Assembly (NCBI GenBank): GCA_032595685.2
Contig: CP159373.1
Location: 4,503,821 to 4,567,820, forward strand
Source of the DNA: Candidatus Electrothrix aestuarii
GTDB lineage: Bacteria; Desulfobacterota; Desulfobulbia; Desulfobulbales; Desulfobulbaceae
Length of the DNA: 64,000 bases
Direction of reading: 5' to 3'
Part shown: positions 8,195 through 15,716 of the stretch, one piece after another
How positions within the stretch are numbered: the first letter of the stretch is position 1
Layout of the letters: the number at the start of each line of letters is the position of its first letter
Made by a program: the position numbers and the translations under genes
Notes under the pieces: generated by a model
The model's input: the letters and a program-made list of their open reading frames with translations, nothing else
The model's database searches: none
Told to the model about the DNA's origin: nothing

Positions 8195-9352
8195 CTATGT
8201 CAACTTTTTATCCCACAATGTGTCGCAAAAAAGCTTTAAGAGCTGGCGGGACTTCCTTTTAAAGTCTTTTCGAGCAAACTGCGGTTGCCAGGGTTGACGC
8301 CAAACTTCGTCGGAAACCAACATGGCAGCAGCCAGCTCAACATCCCTGAAAGCGGCGACTGAACACAGGGCGGAAAATTCCATATCCACACCGTAAACTC
8401 CCTGGCCTGCATAGTCAGCAATCTTGGTTCGGGTCTCCCGGTATGGTGCGTCTGTTGTCCATATTTTCCCGGTTTGGTAGGGAATATTTGTCGCACTGAG
8501 AGTATCACGAAGATGCCGGTGCAGCTCTGGAGAGGCAGAGATTTTCTTTTCTCCTTCTCCCAGGTCGCTTTCCTTCCCATAATGAGGACTGGTCCCCTCT
8601 TCTGAGAGCGCCTCGATAGGGAGGAAGACATCCAGTGCCCGCAGATCCTCCTGCAAAGAACCGCACCAGCCATAGAGGATGATCTTCTTGGCACCCAGAG
8701 CGATCAGCTTTTCCAGACACATCACTGCCATAGGCGCACCTACAGCAGGCCCGGACAAAAACAGTCGCTCTGAGTAATAAAGGTTGGAGTTAAAAAGAAA
8801 GGCACGTTGCATCTGCGCTGCCTTGGCATATGCAGCCAAGACAGGAGCCTCAGAGGGGTTGACCGCCAGGATGCCTATTTCCGGGAGAGTCGGTTCCGTT
8901 TTACCCCGTTCAGGATTTATAACACATTCATGCTTGCTCATTATCATCAACCGATACCTCCTTTCTCTTTCAAACGGATTAGATATTTCTCGGACACACA
9001 TTCCCATTGAGGGAAATTTAACCTGCGATTCAATACTTGCAGGAAACAAAATGTTTGTTTGAGGATTATAAGCAAAAATGAGGTTGTAATGGTTTTTAAC
9101 ATGGACACGTATTGTTCCTGGCGGGAAGCCGCCTTGCTGATCCTTACAAAAACCACAATGATGAAAACAAATTTTATTTACACCAAGCTGTTGAGCAATA
9201 ACGTCTCTACTCTTTTGACCTGTTATAGTTTGCGATTTGCCCACTTTATATATCGTCAATATATAAGCATATTCACAATCAAAGAAAAAACCAAAAAGCC
9301 ATATTGCAAAGAAAATAAAAGGAACAGATAGAATCATATAAAAAAAATCCAT
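8195..9352 (-). CDS. Nucleoside phosphorylase-family protein with N-terminal membrane extension
   Basis: The 385-residue frame has two parts. Residues about 140-385 are a purine/uridine phosphorylase-like domain (EIGILAVNPSEAPVLAAY, GAKKIILYGWCGSL, GVYGVDMEFSALCSVA); the VDMEFSAL stretch is the usual ribose/phosphate-binding Glu region of this family, which cleaves nucleosides with phosphate. Residues 1-135 begin with one transmembrane helix (MILSVPFIFFAIWLFGFFF) and an unrecognised domain with CFHHCGFC. A strong ribosome site (AAAGGAGG) lies inside the frame just before ATG codons at 8947 and 8941, so the phosphorylase may be translated alone (248-250 residues). Either this is a natural fusion or two genes that lost a stop codon. 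Confidence 0.75.
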   Translation of the reverse strand: MDFFYMILSVPFIFFAIWLFGFFFDCEYAYILTIYKVGKSQTITGQKSRDVIAQQLGVNKICFHHCGFCKDQQGGFPPGTIRVHVKNHYNLIFAYNPQTNILFPASIESQVKFPSMGMCVREISNPFERERRYRLMIMSKHECVINPERGKTEPTLPEIGILAVNPSEAPVLAAYAKAAQMQRAFLFNSNLYYSERLFLSGPAVGAPMAVMCLEKLIALGAKKIILYGWCGSLQEDLRALDVFLPIEALSEEGTSPHYGKESDLGEGEKKISASPELHRHLRDTLSATNIPYQTGKIWTTDAPYRETRTKIADYAGQGVYGVDMEFSALCSVAAFRDVELAAAMLVSDEVWRQPWQPQFARKDFKRKSRQLLKLFCDTLWDKKLT

Positions 9353-9370
9353 AAGGCATTCTCCCGCAAC

Positions 9371-9811
9371 TTATTCCTGCTCAAAATTTCGTTTTCCTCG
9401 TTGCTGCTTGAGCTGGCCCCGCTTCTTTTTCCCCTGCAAGCGACGCTGCTTGGCATTGCGCGAGGGTTTAGTCTTCTTTCGAGACTTTTGGATGTACAAG
9501 GCATCGCGTAATAAACTTATAAAGCGTTGGATCACCTCTTCCTGATTACCCCGCTGGCTGCGCTGTCGGTCCCCATCCAGGCGTAAGATTCCCTGCTTAT
9601 TGAGACGATTACCGAGTCGCTGCTTGAGCAGGGTTTTCTGTTCCTCAGTCAGACTCGGTGATGCCTCAAGATCAAAGATAAGCGAGACCTTGGTATTGAC
9701 CTTATTGACATGCTGGCCGCCCTTGCCGCTACTGCGCGAATAGCTAAAAAACAGCTCTGCGGCAGGAATGATGCAGGATGTGGTTATCCGATACTGATCT
9801 TGCTTATCCAT
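9371..9811 (-). CDS. arfB: Peptidyl-tRNA hydrolase ArfB (ribosome rescue)
   Basis: A 146-residue release-factor-like protein. The catalytic GGQ motif is in SRSSGKGGQHVNKVNTKV (about residues 25-42), the domain then follows the class-I release-factor fold, and the C-terminal tail is strongly basic (SRKKTKPSRNAKQRRLQGKKKR), as needed to enter the empty mRNA channel of stalled ribosomes. It hydrolyses peptidyl-tRNA on ribosomes stalled without a stop codon. It lies downstream of yhbY on the same strand, with a 20-bp gap. Confidence 0.92.
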   Translation of the reverse strand: MDKQDQYRITTSCIIPAAELFFSYSRSSGKGGQHVNKVNTKVSLIFDLEASPSLTEEQKTLLKQRLGNRLNKQGILRLDGDRQRSQRGNQEEVIQRFISLLRDALYIQKSRKKTKPSRNAKQRRLQGKKKRGQLKQQRGKRNFEQE

Positions 9812-9832
9812 ATTCTTTCCCTGCCGTTCGCT

Positions 9833-10180
9833 TTATTTTGGCAGAACAATCCGCTGTTCTCTATCCAGCTTCTTATTCGGCATATAGAGCAGGACCATTT
9901 TGCCGATGAGCTGGACCAGGGCAGCACCGCTATCTTTCGCTAAGTGCTCTGCTGCCTCTTTCTTGGGCACTTCACAGTTCTGGCCCAGCTTGACCTTGAT
10001 CAACTCTCGGGTCCGTAGGGCATCAAGCACTGACTGCACCACATTCTCGGAGATCCCTTCCTTGCCCACATACACGATGGGATCAACATGGTGACCTAAG
10101 CCACGCAGGTATTTATTCTGTCTGCCATTAAGATTGACCTGCGGCTTCTTGTTCTTTTTACTTTCCTTCTCAGTTGTCAT
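9833..10180 (-). CDS. yhbY: YhbY/CRM-domain RNA-binding protein
   Basis: A 115-residue protein with a basic N-terminus and a CRM domain: LNGRQNKYLRGLGHHVDPIVYVGKEG, then ENVVQSVLDALRTRELIKVKL and the conserved KDSGAALVQLIGKMVLLYMP. Homologues associate with pre-50S ribosomal particles. The pairing with arfB suggests a small translation-related operon. Confidence 0.9.
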   Translation of the reverse strand: MTTEKESKKNKKPQVNLNGRQNKYLRGLGHHVDPIVYVGKEGISENVVQSVLDALRTRELIKVKLGQNCEVPKKEAAEHLAKDSGAALVQLIGKMVLLYMPNKKLDREQRIVLPK

Positions 10181-10232
10181 ATTATTCCCTTCCCCCTTTA
10201 TTATTTATGGGGAGATAAATTCGTTGATTACT

Positions 10233-10326
10233 GGTACCCAAGCTCTGCTTGGGCACCTTAAACTCAGATTGCCGGAAATGAAGCAGAGCTTCAGCAAAAC
10301 AGTTTCCAAGCAGGAGCTTGGGAACC
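10233..10326. repeat. REP-like composite palindromic repeat
   Basis: Three short palindromes in 94 bp: CAAGCTCTGCTTG (10239-10251), GAAGCAGAGCTTC (10280-10292) and TTCCAAGCAGGAGCTTGGGAA (about 10304-10324). They share the core AAGC-N3-GCTT. This kind of dispersed element recurs in intergenic DNA of many environmental bacteria (from memory). It lies between yhbY and the end of the radical SAM gene. Confidence 0.55.
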
Positions 10327-10352
10327 AGATAAAAAAGCAAATCATTCTGGCC

Positions 10353-12902
10353 TTACGCCACCTCTTCCGCCCTCCACTTCACAATCCGCACCAACTGACT
10401 CTGCTCCTCGCTCAACCCCAGAACCTTTTCCAGGATTTCGCGTGGGCTGGTGCCAGCAGCTCCGTGGGGATGAAGCAAATCAAGCAGGAGCATACTACTC
10501 TGCTCTACATCCACCTCCAGGCGTTTTACTAGGGACCGGAGATCAAGCTCGCGTCGCTTCTGCTTACGTATCCGCTCAATAATGAACTCATCTGCTGCCA
10601 GGAAAGCTTGGCTGCTGAGGGCAAGCTGATCTATATCAACCGATTCCGGCAAGGTGCATTGATAGCTGATAATCTGATCCTTCGGGGGCTTTTTCTTAAT
10701 CGTTGTAATTTCCTGGACTGCAAGAAATGCGGGCAGACTGTTATCCAGTTGCTCAGCTGTCTCCTGAAGATCCTTAATCGGCGTAGCCAAATCGACATCA
10801 AAATACTCGATATAGCTTTCCACACCAACCGGTAGGGCCGGACTGAAGGAAACTTTGGGTGATGGATTAAAGCCTTGGGAAAAGAGAATGGGTAAGCGTG
10901 TCCGGTGCAAACCACGGAAGACCAATTGCAGGACCTCTAAATGCCCCAGAAAACGACCATCGCCTAAACGGGAATAATGAACCCGATAACGGAACACCGG
11001 TTGTTGCCCCTGCTCAGTCCGTTCCCAGGAAGCTTTTTGTGCGTCAGCCTGCGGCTCAGCAGCCTGATCAGACTCTTCTTTTTTCTGGATAAGTGGCTTA
11101 ATGGTCTTGAAATCACAGAGCTCGCATTTCTGACAGCCCTTGACCCGGCAATCCGGGGTATAAACCTGATCCAAAGCCTTTTGGTACTCCTGGCGCAAGA
11201 AATCAGCACTCACCCCGCAATGGAGATGATCCCAGGGCAGCAGCTCGTCCTGATTCCTTGGGCGCAGATAGGTATCAAGATCCAAGCCCAGCTGCTCCGC
11301 AGCCTCCTGCCAGCGCTCCAGGAGGAAATGATCGGACCAGCCATCCAACCGGGCCCCGGCCTGCCAGGCCGCCTCAATCAAAGGAGCCAGCCTCCGGTCG
11401 CCTCGGGAGAAAAGTCCCTCCAGGAAGGATTGATAGGGCTCATGCCATTTCAGGCGAAAACCCTTGCGGGGTAGCTTCCGCTTCAGGAAATCAATCCGCT
11501 CCTTGGTCTCGGCAATGGAAAGCTGACCATGCCATTGAAAGGGAGTATGGGGCTTAGGGACAAAGGTGGACACCGACACATTGATTTGGGTCCTGCCGCC
11601 TTTGGCCTCTCTTTTTGCCCGCAGAGCCAGATCAATAATCGCCTCCAGATCCTCCTGGGTCTCGGTGGGCAGGCCGATCATAAAGTAAAACTTGATCACG
11701 TTCCAGCCCGCTGCAAAGGCATCCCGGCAACCGGTCAGCAAATCTTCTTCAGTGATACCCTTATTAATGACCTCGCGCAGGCGATCTGTGCCCGCTTCCG
11801 GTGCAACGGTGAAGCCGCTCTTACGCACACGCCGGATCTGCTCAATGACCTCCGGGGTCAGCGTACCAACCCGCATGGACGGCAGGGCCACCGAGACATG
11901 CTCTTCAGAAAAATGGTCCATCAAGCCCTTGAGCAGCTCAGGAAGGCTGGAATAATCACCGGTGGACAGAGAAAGAAGGGCCAGCTCATCAAAACCGGAG
12001 TTGTTTATCCCCTCTTCAGCAAGATGCATGATCTGTTCTTTGCTGCGCTCGCGCACCGGACGGTAGATCATCCCGGCCTGACAGAAGCGACAGCTCCGAG
12101 TGCAGCCACGGGCGATCTCTACCCCGAGGCGATCATGAATCGGTTTAACTATGGGCACCAAGGGGCGGGTCAGGAGTTCCACCGGGGGCAGTTCAGCAAT
12201 AATGCGGCGGGTAACAGCGGGGTAATCCTTCTTGAGCGGCTCAATAGCGGTCAACTGACCGTCTGTATAGTGGGGCTTAAACAGGGAGGGAACATAGACG
12301 CCTTCAATTTCAGCACAGCATTCCAGGGTCTCGGCCCGGGAAAAGCCTTGTTCGCGGGAAGCCCGCAGGGCCCAGATGAGCTCCAGCAGGGCTTCCTCTC
12401 CGTCTCCCAGCACGATCAGATCAAAGAAATCCGCCACCGGCTCCGGATTCATGGCGCAGGCCCCGCCGCCAATAATCAACGGGAACTCCTCCCCTCGATC
12501 CTCGGAACGAAAGGGTATCCCGGCCAGATCCAGCACGGTCAGGATATTGGTATAACAAAGCTCATAAGGCAGGGTGAAACCGATCACATCAAACTCGGCC
12601 AAAGGGCGCCGGGTCTCCAGAGAAAAGAGGGGGAGTTTCTGCTGGCGCAGCTGGGCCTCCATATCCACATCCGGGGCATAACAGCGCTCTGCGGCCAGGC
12701 TGGGTTGGCGATTGATGATATGATAGAGGATTTGCAGGCCCTGGTGGGACATACCGATCTCGTAGAGATCCGGGAAGACCAGGACAAAGGAAAGGTCAAC
12801 CTGGTTGTAATCCGGGTGGACGGAATTCAGTTCGCCACCTATATATCGTCCCGGCTTTTGCACCAGGGGCAGAATGCTATCAAGAGGTACTTTTGTTGTC
12901 AT
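10353..12902 (-). CDS. B12-binding-type radical SAM protein fused to a DUF2344 domain
   Basis: An 849-residue protein with start at MTTKVPLDSILP; the frame has 18 further codons upstream that I do not include. The N-terminal third is the TIGR03960-type cobalamin-binding-like region (YIGGELNSVHPDY, FPDLYEIGMSHQGLQIL, LIIGGGACAMNPEP). The radical SAM core has CTRSCRFC, coordinating the 4Fe-4S cluster that cleaves SAM. The last 230 residues (RYRVHYSRLGDGRFLGHLEVL, SQGFNPSPKVSFSPALPVG) are a DUF2344/TIGR03936 domain. Members are widespread in anaerobes; the substrate is not established, though links to RNA modification and ribosome-associated genes have been proposed. Its promoter region abuts the 21-bp repeat array. 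Confidence 0.88.
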   Translation of the reverse strand: MTTKVPLDSILPLVQKPGRYIGGELNSVHPDYNQVDLSFVLVFPDLYEIGMSHQGLQILYHIINRQPSLAAERCYAPDVDMEAQLRQQKLPLFSLETRRPLAEFDVIGFTLPYELCYTNILTVLDLAGIPFRSEDRGEEFPLIIGGGACAMNPEPVADFFDLIVLGDGEEALLELIWALRASREQGFSRAETLECCAEIEGVYVPSLFKPHYTDGQLTAIEPLKKDYPAVTRRIIAELPPVELLTRPLVPIVKPIHDRLGVEIARGCTRSCRFCQAGMIYRPVRERSKEQIMHLAEEGINNSGFDELALLSLSTGDYSSLPELLKGLMDHFSEEHVSVALPSMRVGTLTPEVIEQIRRVRKSGFTVAPEAGTDRLREVINKGITEEDLLTGCRDAFAAGWNVIKFYFMIGLPTETQEDLEAIIDLALRAKREAKGGRTQINVSVSTFVPKPHTPFQWHGQLSIAETKERIDFLKRKLPRKGFRLKWHEPYQSFLEGLFSRGDRRLAPLIEAAWQAGARLDGWSDHFLLERWQEAAEQLGLDLDTYLRPRNQDELLPWDHLHCGVSADFLRQEYQKALDQVYTPDCRVKGCQKCELCDFKTIKPLIQKKEESDQAAEPQADAQKASWERTEQGQQPVFRYRVHYSRLGDGRFLGHLEVLQLVFRGLHRTRLPILFSQGFNPSPKVSFSPALPVGVESYIEYFDVDLATPIKDLQETAEQLDNSLPAFLAVQEITTIKKKPPKDQIISYQCTLPESVDIDQLALSSQAFLAADEFIIERIRKQKRRELDLRSLVKRLEVDVEQSSMLLLDLLHPHGAAGTSPREILEKVLGLSEEQSQLVRIVKWRAEEVA

Positions 12903-12933
12903 GAACTCTTTGGGTAAAATAACGGTCTCTGTG

Positions 12934-13185
12934 GTTTTGCAAGCGGGCCAGCGCAATCTTCATGCGGGCCTTTGCAGAAAAAAAATATTGCCTCGCTTCT
13001 CAAAAGCTAAGGCTTGCAATTACCTTGCGGCTTCTTGCTTTCTTGCTGGAGGCAGTGGATACAAAGAAGCAGGAGCTGGATGTTTTGTTGCGAGGTCTGG
13101 CAAGAAAGAATCCACTGCTTGCAATAAAAAAGTATGTGCTCGCAAGTAAATTGCGGGGGCTCGCTTTCTTCTTGCGAGGGCTTGC
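12934..13185. repeat. Tandem array of twelve degenerate 21-bp units (array 1)
   Basis: Read on the plus strand, twelve consecutive 21-base units without a single indel, each ending in a variant of GCTTGC or GCTCGC. Approximate consensus is WWT-YTT-NTT-GCG-AGG-GCT-TGC; the best-preserved unit is at 13165-13185. Because the unit is a multiple of three, both strands stay open and produce spurious heptad-repeat frames such as LAFFLRG and FFLARPR. The array runs from just upstream of the radical SAM start to the end of a degenerate secreted-protein frame. A second array with the same unit length is at 48918-49232. No CRISPR-like conserved repeat/variable spacer structure. Confidence 0.85.
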
Positions 13186-13198
13186 AATGTTAATAGGG

Positions 13199-13364
13199 TC
13201 AATTCTCCCAAGCCGCGTCTCCTCCCTCCTGGCTGACAAGACGGCGCAACGTATCTATGCCTGTCGGGGTTTCATCGCTATAACCTGCTCCGGGCAGAAA
13301 GGCAAATAATGCAAGAATCAGCAGTATCCTGCTGAAAATTTTTCTGTCTGGCCCGCAGCGGCAT
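13199..13364 (-). pseudogene. Remnant of a small secreted protein, frameshifted near its start
   Basis: A frame on the minus strand encodes a clear signal-peptide-like stretch (FSRILLILALFAFLPGAGYS) followed by about 25 residues ending in GGDAAWEN and a stop at 13199-13201. No start codon exists in that frame. An ATG at 13362-13364 in a neighbouring frame (MPLRARQ) would join it if one A were removed from the AAAAA run near 13335-13339. It is therefore either a decayed gene, a truncated one, or a homopolymer error. Confidence 0.45.
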
Positions 13365-13413
13365 CTCCGCCTGCGTTTGCATCGCAGAACCTGTGGGGTG
13401 GATTTCTTGAAAC

Positions 13414-14079
13414 TTACTCTTCATTGGGAATGAGTATAGTCTTGTTTAATATATTGTTATTTTTTTCTCTTACCTTTCTCCTTATTTCAGTATTCAAATA
13501 TTGATAAGAATATGAAGTCAGTGCAACTGACATAACAGATGAGCTTGCATAAAGGACAGCATAAAAACTATTATCTTGTGCCAAGTAAATAAATCCATTT
13601 CTTATTACTATAAGAATACTTATGATCGAAGTTATAGCAATTATTGATATTGCAATCCCAAAAACACTTCTTAATTGATTTCCATCATCTCTATCCATGC
13701 CAACATCGGCGTAATAGTTTTCCCAAAACAACAACGCCAGCTCTTTTTTATTATTTATATCGGATTCATACGGAAAGCATGTATTATACATACTATTTAT
13801 TCTCTGCTCAAGAATGCGAACATACCCTGCATTGCGATTAACAAAGAAACTGACAACTGAAAGAAATCCAATTATACCAGAAACTATAAAGGGGATATAT
13901 ACATATATATATCCCCCTGTTAATGGATCTGACTTGAAAATACCAGCTGTCAATATAGCAAGTATTGCAGTCAGAGCCAAATATTGTTTGTTTATATACA
14001 TCCTGATTTCCGCTCGCATTATATCGTATTCTTTCAGAAGAATATCTATTTTTTCTTTATTTATTTCATTATCTTTCAT
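13414..14079 (-). CDS. Membrane protein of unknown function, AT-rich gene
   Basis: A 221-residue protein with a charged coiled N-terminus (MKDNEINKEKIDILLKEYDI) and about four predicted membrane helices: LALTAILAILTAGIF, YVYIPFIVSGIIGFLSVVSFF, IAIFSIIAITSIIS-like segment near residues 140-165, and a final one near 175-195. The C-terminus is polar and basic. It resembles the common small four-helix membrane proteins of accessory islands, some of which act as membrane-disrupting effectors, but I do not recognise a family. Composition is clearly more AT-rich than the flanks, a sign of horizontal transfer. The start overlaps the end of the next upstream membrane-protein gene by 11 bp, so the two form a unit. 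Confidence 0.65.
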   Translation of the reverse strand: MKDNEINKEKIDILLKEYDIMRAEIRMYINKQYLALTAILAILTAGIFKSDPLTGGYIYVYIPFIVSGIIGFLSVVSFFVNRNAGYVRILEQRINSMYNTCFPYESDINNKKELALLFWENYYADVGMDRDDGNQLRSVFGIAISIIAITSIISILIVIRNGFIYLAQDNSFYAVLYASSSVMSVALTSYSYQYLNTEIRRKVREKNNNILNKTILIPNEE

Positions 14080-14485
14080 TATTATCCCGTTCCTTTTTTA
14101 TCTTAAACACAAAAAATAAAATAAATACCATAGATATGATAAAGCTAACATGCTGACAAAATGCTATTATCCATATTTTTACTCCCAAGTAGTTAGGAAA
14201 TTGATATATATCCTTATATTCATTTACGAGATCATCTATATTTTGAAGTGACCATGGGATGGTACCAATAACATTTAAACCAACAATTATTGAAATTGAT
14301 GAAAATAACAATGCAATCAATATATATTTATCATGTTTTTTAGCAGATACTTCTTTTTTTTGGATAAAGTAAAAAAACAATGATATAAAAATTACTGTTT
14401 GGATCATTAGAAGAGTGAGGCACCAATCCTTTAAAAAGTTAAATGCCTCTAAATATGGAAATAATTCTGTTGTCATTTTAAACAA
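14069..14485 (-). CDS. Membrane protein of unknown function, partner of the 13.4-14.1 kb gene
   Basis: A 138-residue, very AT-rich gene. The protein has about three membrane helices (LMIQTVIFISLFFYFI, YILIALLFSSISIIVGLNVIG, VSFIISMVFILFFVFKI) and a short charged tail KKERDNNER. It comes first in the two-gene unit and overlaps the following gene. No family recognised; the overlap and shared composition suggest that both act together, and perhaps moved together. Confidence 0.6.
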   Translation of the reverse strand: MFKMTTELFPYLEAFNFLKDWCLTLLMIQTVIFISLFFYFIQKKEVSAKKHDKYILIALLFSSISIIVGLNVIGTIPWSLQNIDDLVNEYKDIYQFPNYLGVKIWIIAFCQHVSFIISMVFILFFVFKIKKERDNNER

Positions 14486-14502
14486 TTATATATCGTTTTT
14501 TT

Positions 14503-14637
14503 GGCTACCAACTTAAGGCGGAACGACCTGCAAAGTCAAGCAATTACCCAAACAGATGCAGACTGGTTATAGCGGGGCTTTTGCTGCGTTCGGAGACCTC
14601 AAAATTCGAACTTTTGTCCCGGCTTAAGCTGGTAGCC
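14503..14637. repeat. Spaced inverted repeat in AT-rich intergenic DNA
   Basis: GGCTACCAACTTAAG at 14503-14517 is mirrored by CTTAAGCTGGTAGCC at 14623-14637, one mismatch in 15, about 105 bp apart; both copies border T-runs. It may be the ends of a small non-autonomous element or a stem. Downstream, around 14675-14730, is GC-rich dispersed-repeat-like sequence containing GGGCGGACAC and TCCGCCCC. The stretch 14486-14912 carries no gene I can support. Confidence 0.4.
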
Positions 14638-14912
14638 GTTTTTTTCACTTATGCTAACTTGGAAAATAGTAAACAGGGCGGACACAGGGTTCCGCCCCTA
14701 CACAAAACCGGGGGCTGTCCCCAGATATCCTCATGGGACAGCGTCTCGCCTGTTTTTCCCACAGCCCCTTCAAAGCGACGGGTTATCGATTCGGACTTCG
14801 TGTCTCCGACAAGATATTTCTTGCAGAACAAATCCAACATCGGTAACATAATCCTTTACCGTACAAAAACAAAGTGTAACACGTCACGTTAACGAACAAC
14901 AGGAGAAACCTC

Positions 14913-15374
14913 ATGGATTGGGCCGCAGTCATCAATAATCCCTTTCTGAAAGACTTGCCCTTCAAGATCGAACTCAATAAATGGGGCCAGATATTGATGA
15001 GCCCGGCAAGCAACAACCACGGGCGACACCAGTTCAATGTCGGAGACAGGATAAAGACCGGAAAAAAGGGACAAGGTCAGGTTATCATGGAATGCTCTAT
15101 CCAAACGGATCAAGGGGTCAAAGTGGCGGATGTGGCCTGGGTCAGTGATGCCTTCATTCAAGAACACGGCTTTACCACCCCGTATGCAACTGCACCGGAA
15201 ATCTGCGTTGAAATCATATCTCCCTCCAACTCAAGAGGTGAAATTGAAGAGAAAATTCAATTATACCTTACTCAGGGCGCGCATGAAGTCTGGATTGTCA
15301 ACGATGAGGGGAAAATACGTTTTTACACCGCACAAGGTGAAATCGCCGAGTCCTCGGAAGTCCCGGCTGCTTAA
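14913..15374 (+). CDS. Uma2-family (DUF820) putative restriction-like endonuclease
   Basis: A 153-residue protein with the PD-(D/E)XK-like core typical of Uma2: KVADVAWVSDAF supplies the Asp, EICVEIISPSN the Glu, and EEKIQLYLTQGAHEVWIVN the conserved C-terminal segment. CAGGAG lies ahead of the ATG. Uma2 proteins are abundant in cyanobacteria and filamentous bacteria and are commonly duplicated; their biological targets are unknown, and links to mobile DNA are inferred. The gene stands alone beside AT-rich accessory DNA. Confidence 0.88.
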   Translation: MDWAAVINNPFLKDLPFKIELNKWGQILMSPASNNHGRHQFNVGDRIKTGKKGQGQVIMECSIQTDQGVKVADVAWVSDAFIQEHGFTTPYATAPEICVEIISPSNSRGEIEEKIQLYLTQGAHEVWIVNDEGKIRFYTAQGEIAESSEVPAA

Positions 15375-15716
15375 AGGATATACTCCTGCCCCCTCCCCTT
15401 TCATATTCCTTCTTCCTTCCGCGATTCCACAACGACTAAAGTTGAGCAACTATCTCCCCATATTCTTTGCGAGGCATATCTACCAATATTACCTTGGCAA
15501 AACAAGGAGAATCTGCTCACTCGCAACAGCTCAGGCCAATTCTCCCCCTTAGTTTCACAACCAATCTGACATGCACGAAATGAAGAGAAAGAACAACATG
15601 ATTTGACAGAAGAAGTTTTTTTTGCTAATCACTTTGCAATAATCTTACCCACAGGTAAAGAGAGCAACACCATTCACCAACACCACATAATATCCAATAA
15701 GACCACAGCATACCCT
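15375..15716. other. Intergenic stretch without a recognisable feature
   Basis: About 340 bp between the Uma2 gene and coaX. The coaX frame is open upstream to 15603 but that extension is not conserved-looking. No repeat, RNA gene or terminator with a clear T-run is seen. Confidence 0.5.

Noticed and set aside
11529-12917. 462-residue frame opposite the radical SAM gene
   Set aside because: It is wholly antisense to a protein with clear motifs, has Gln/Gly/His-rich unnatural composition and no ribosome site.
12962-13309. 115-residue protein with LAxxLRG heptads on the plus strand, and opposite frames with FFLARPR heptads
   Set aside because: Open frames on both strands are a by-product of a 21-bp period that is a multiple of three; no ribosome site, and the same kind of array at 49 kb is full of stops.
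14649-14892. Short frames in the repeat-rich stretch before the Uma2 gene
   Set aside because: Frames on both strands cover a GC-rich dispersed-type repeat and have no start signals.
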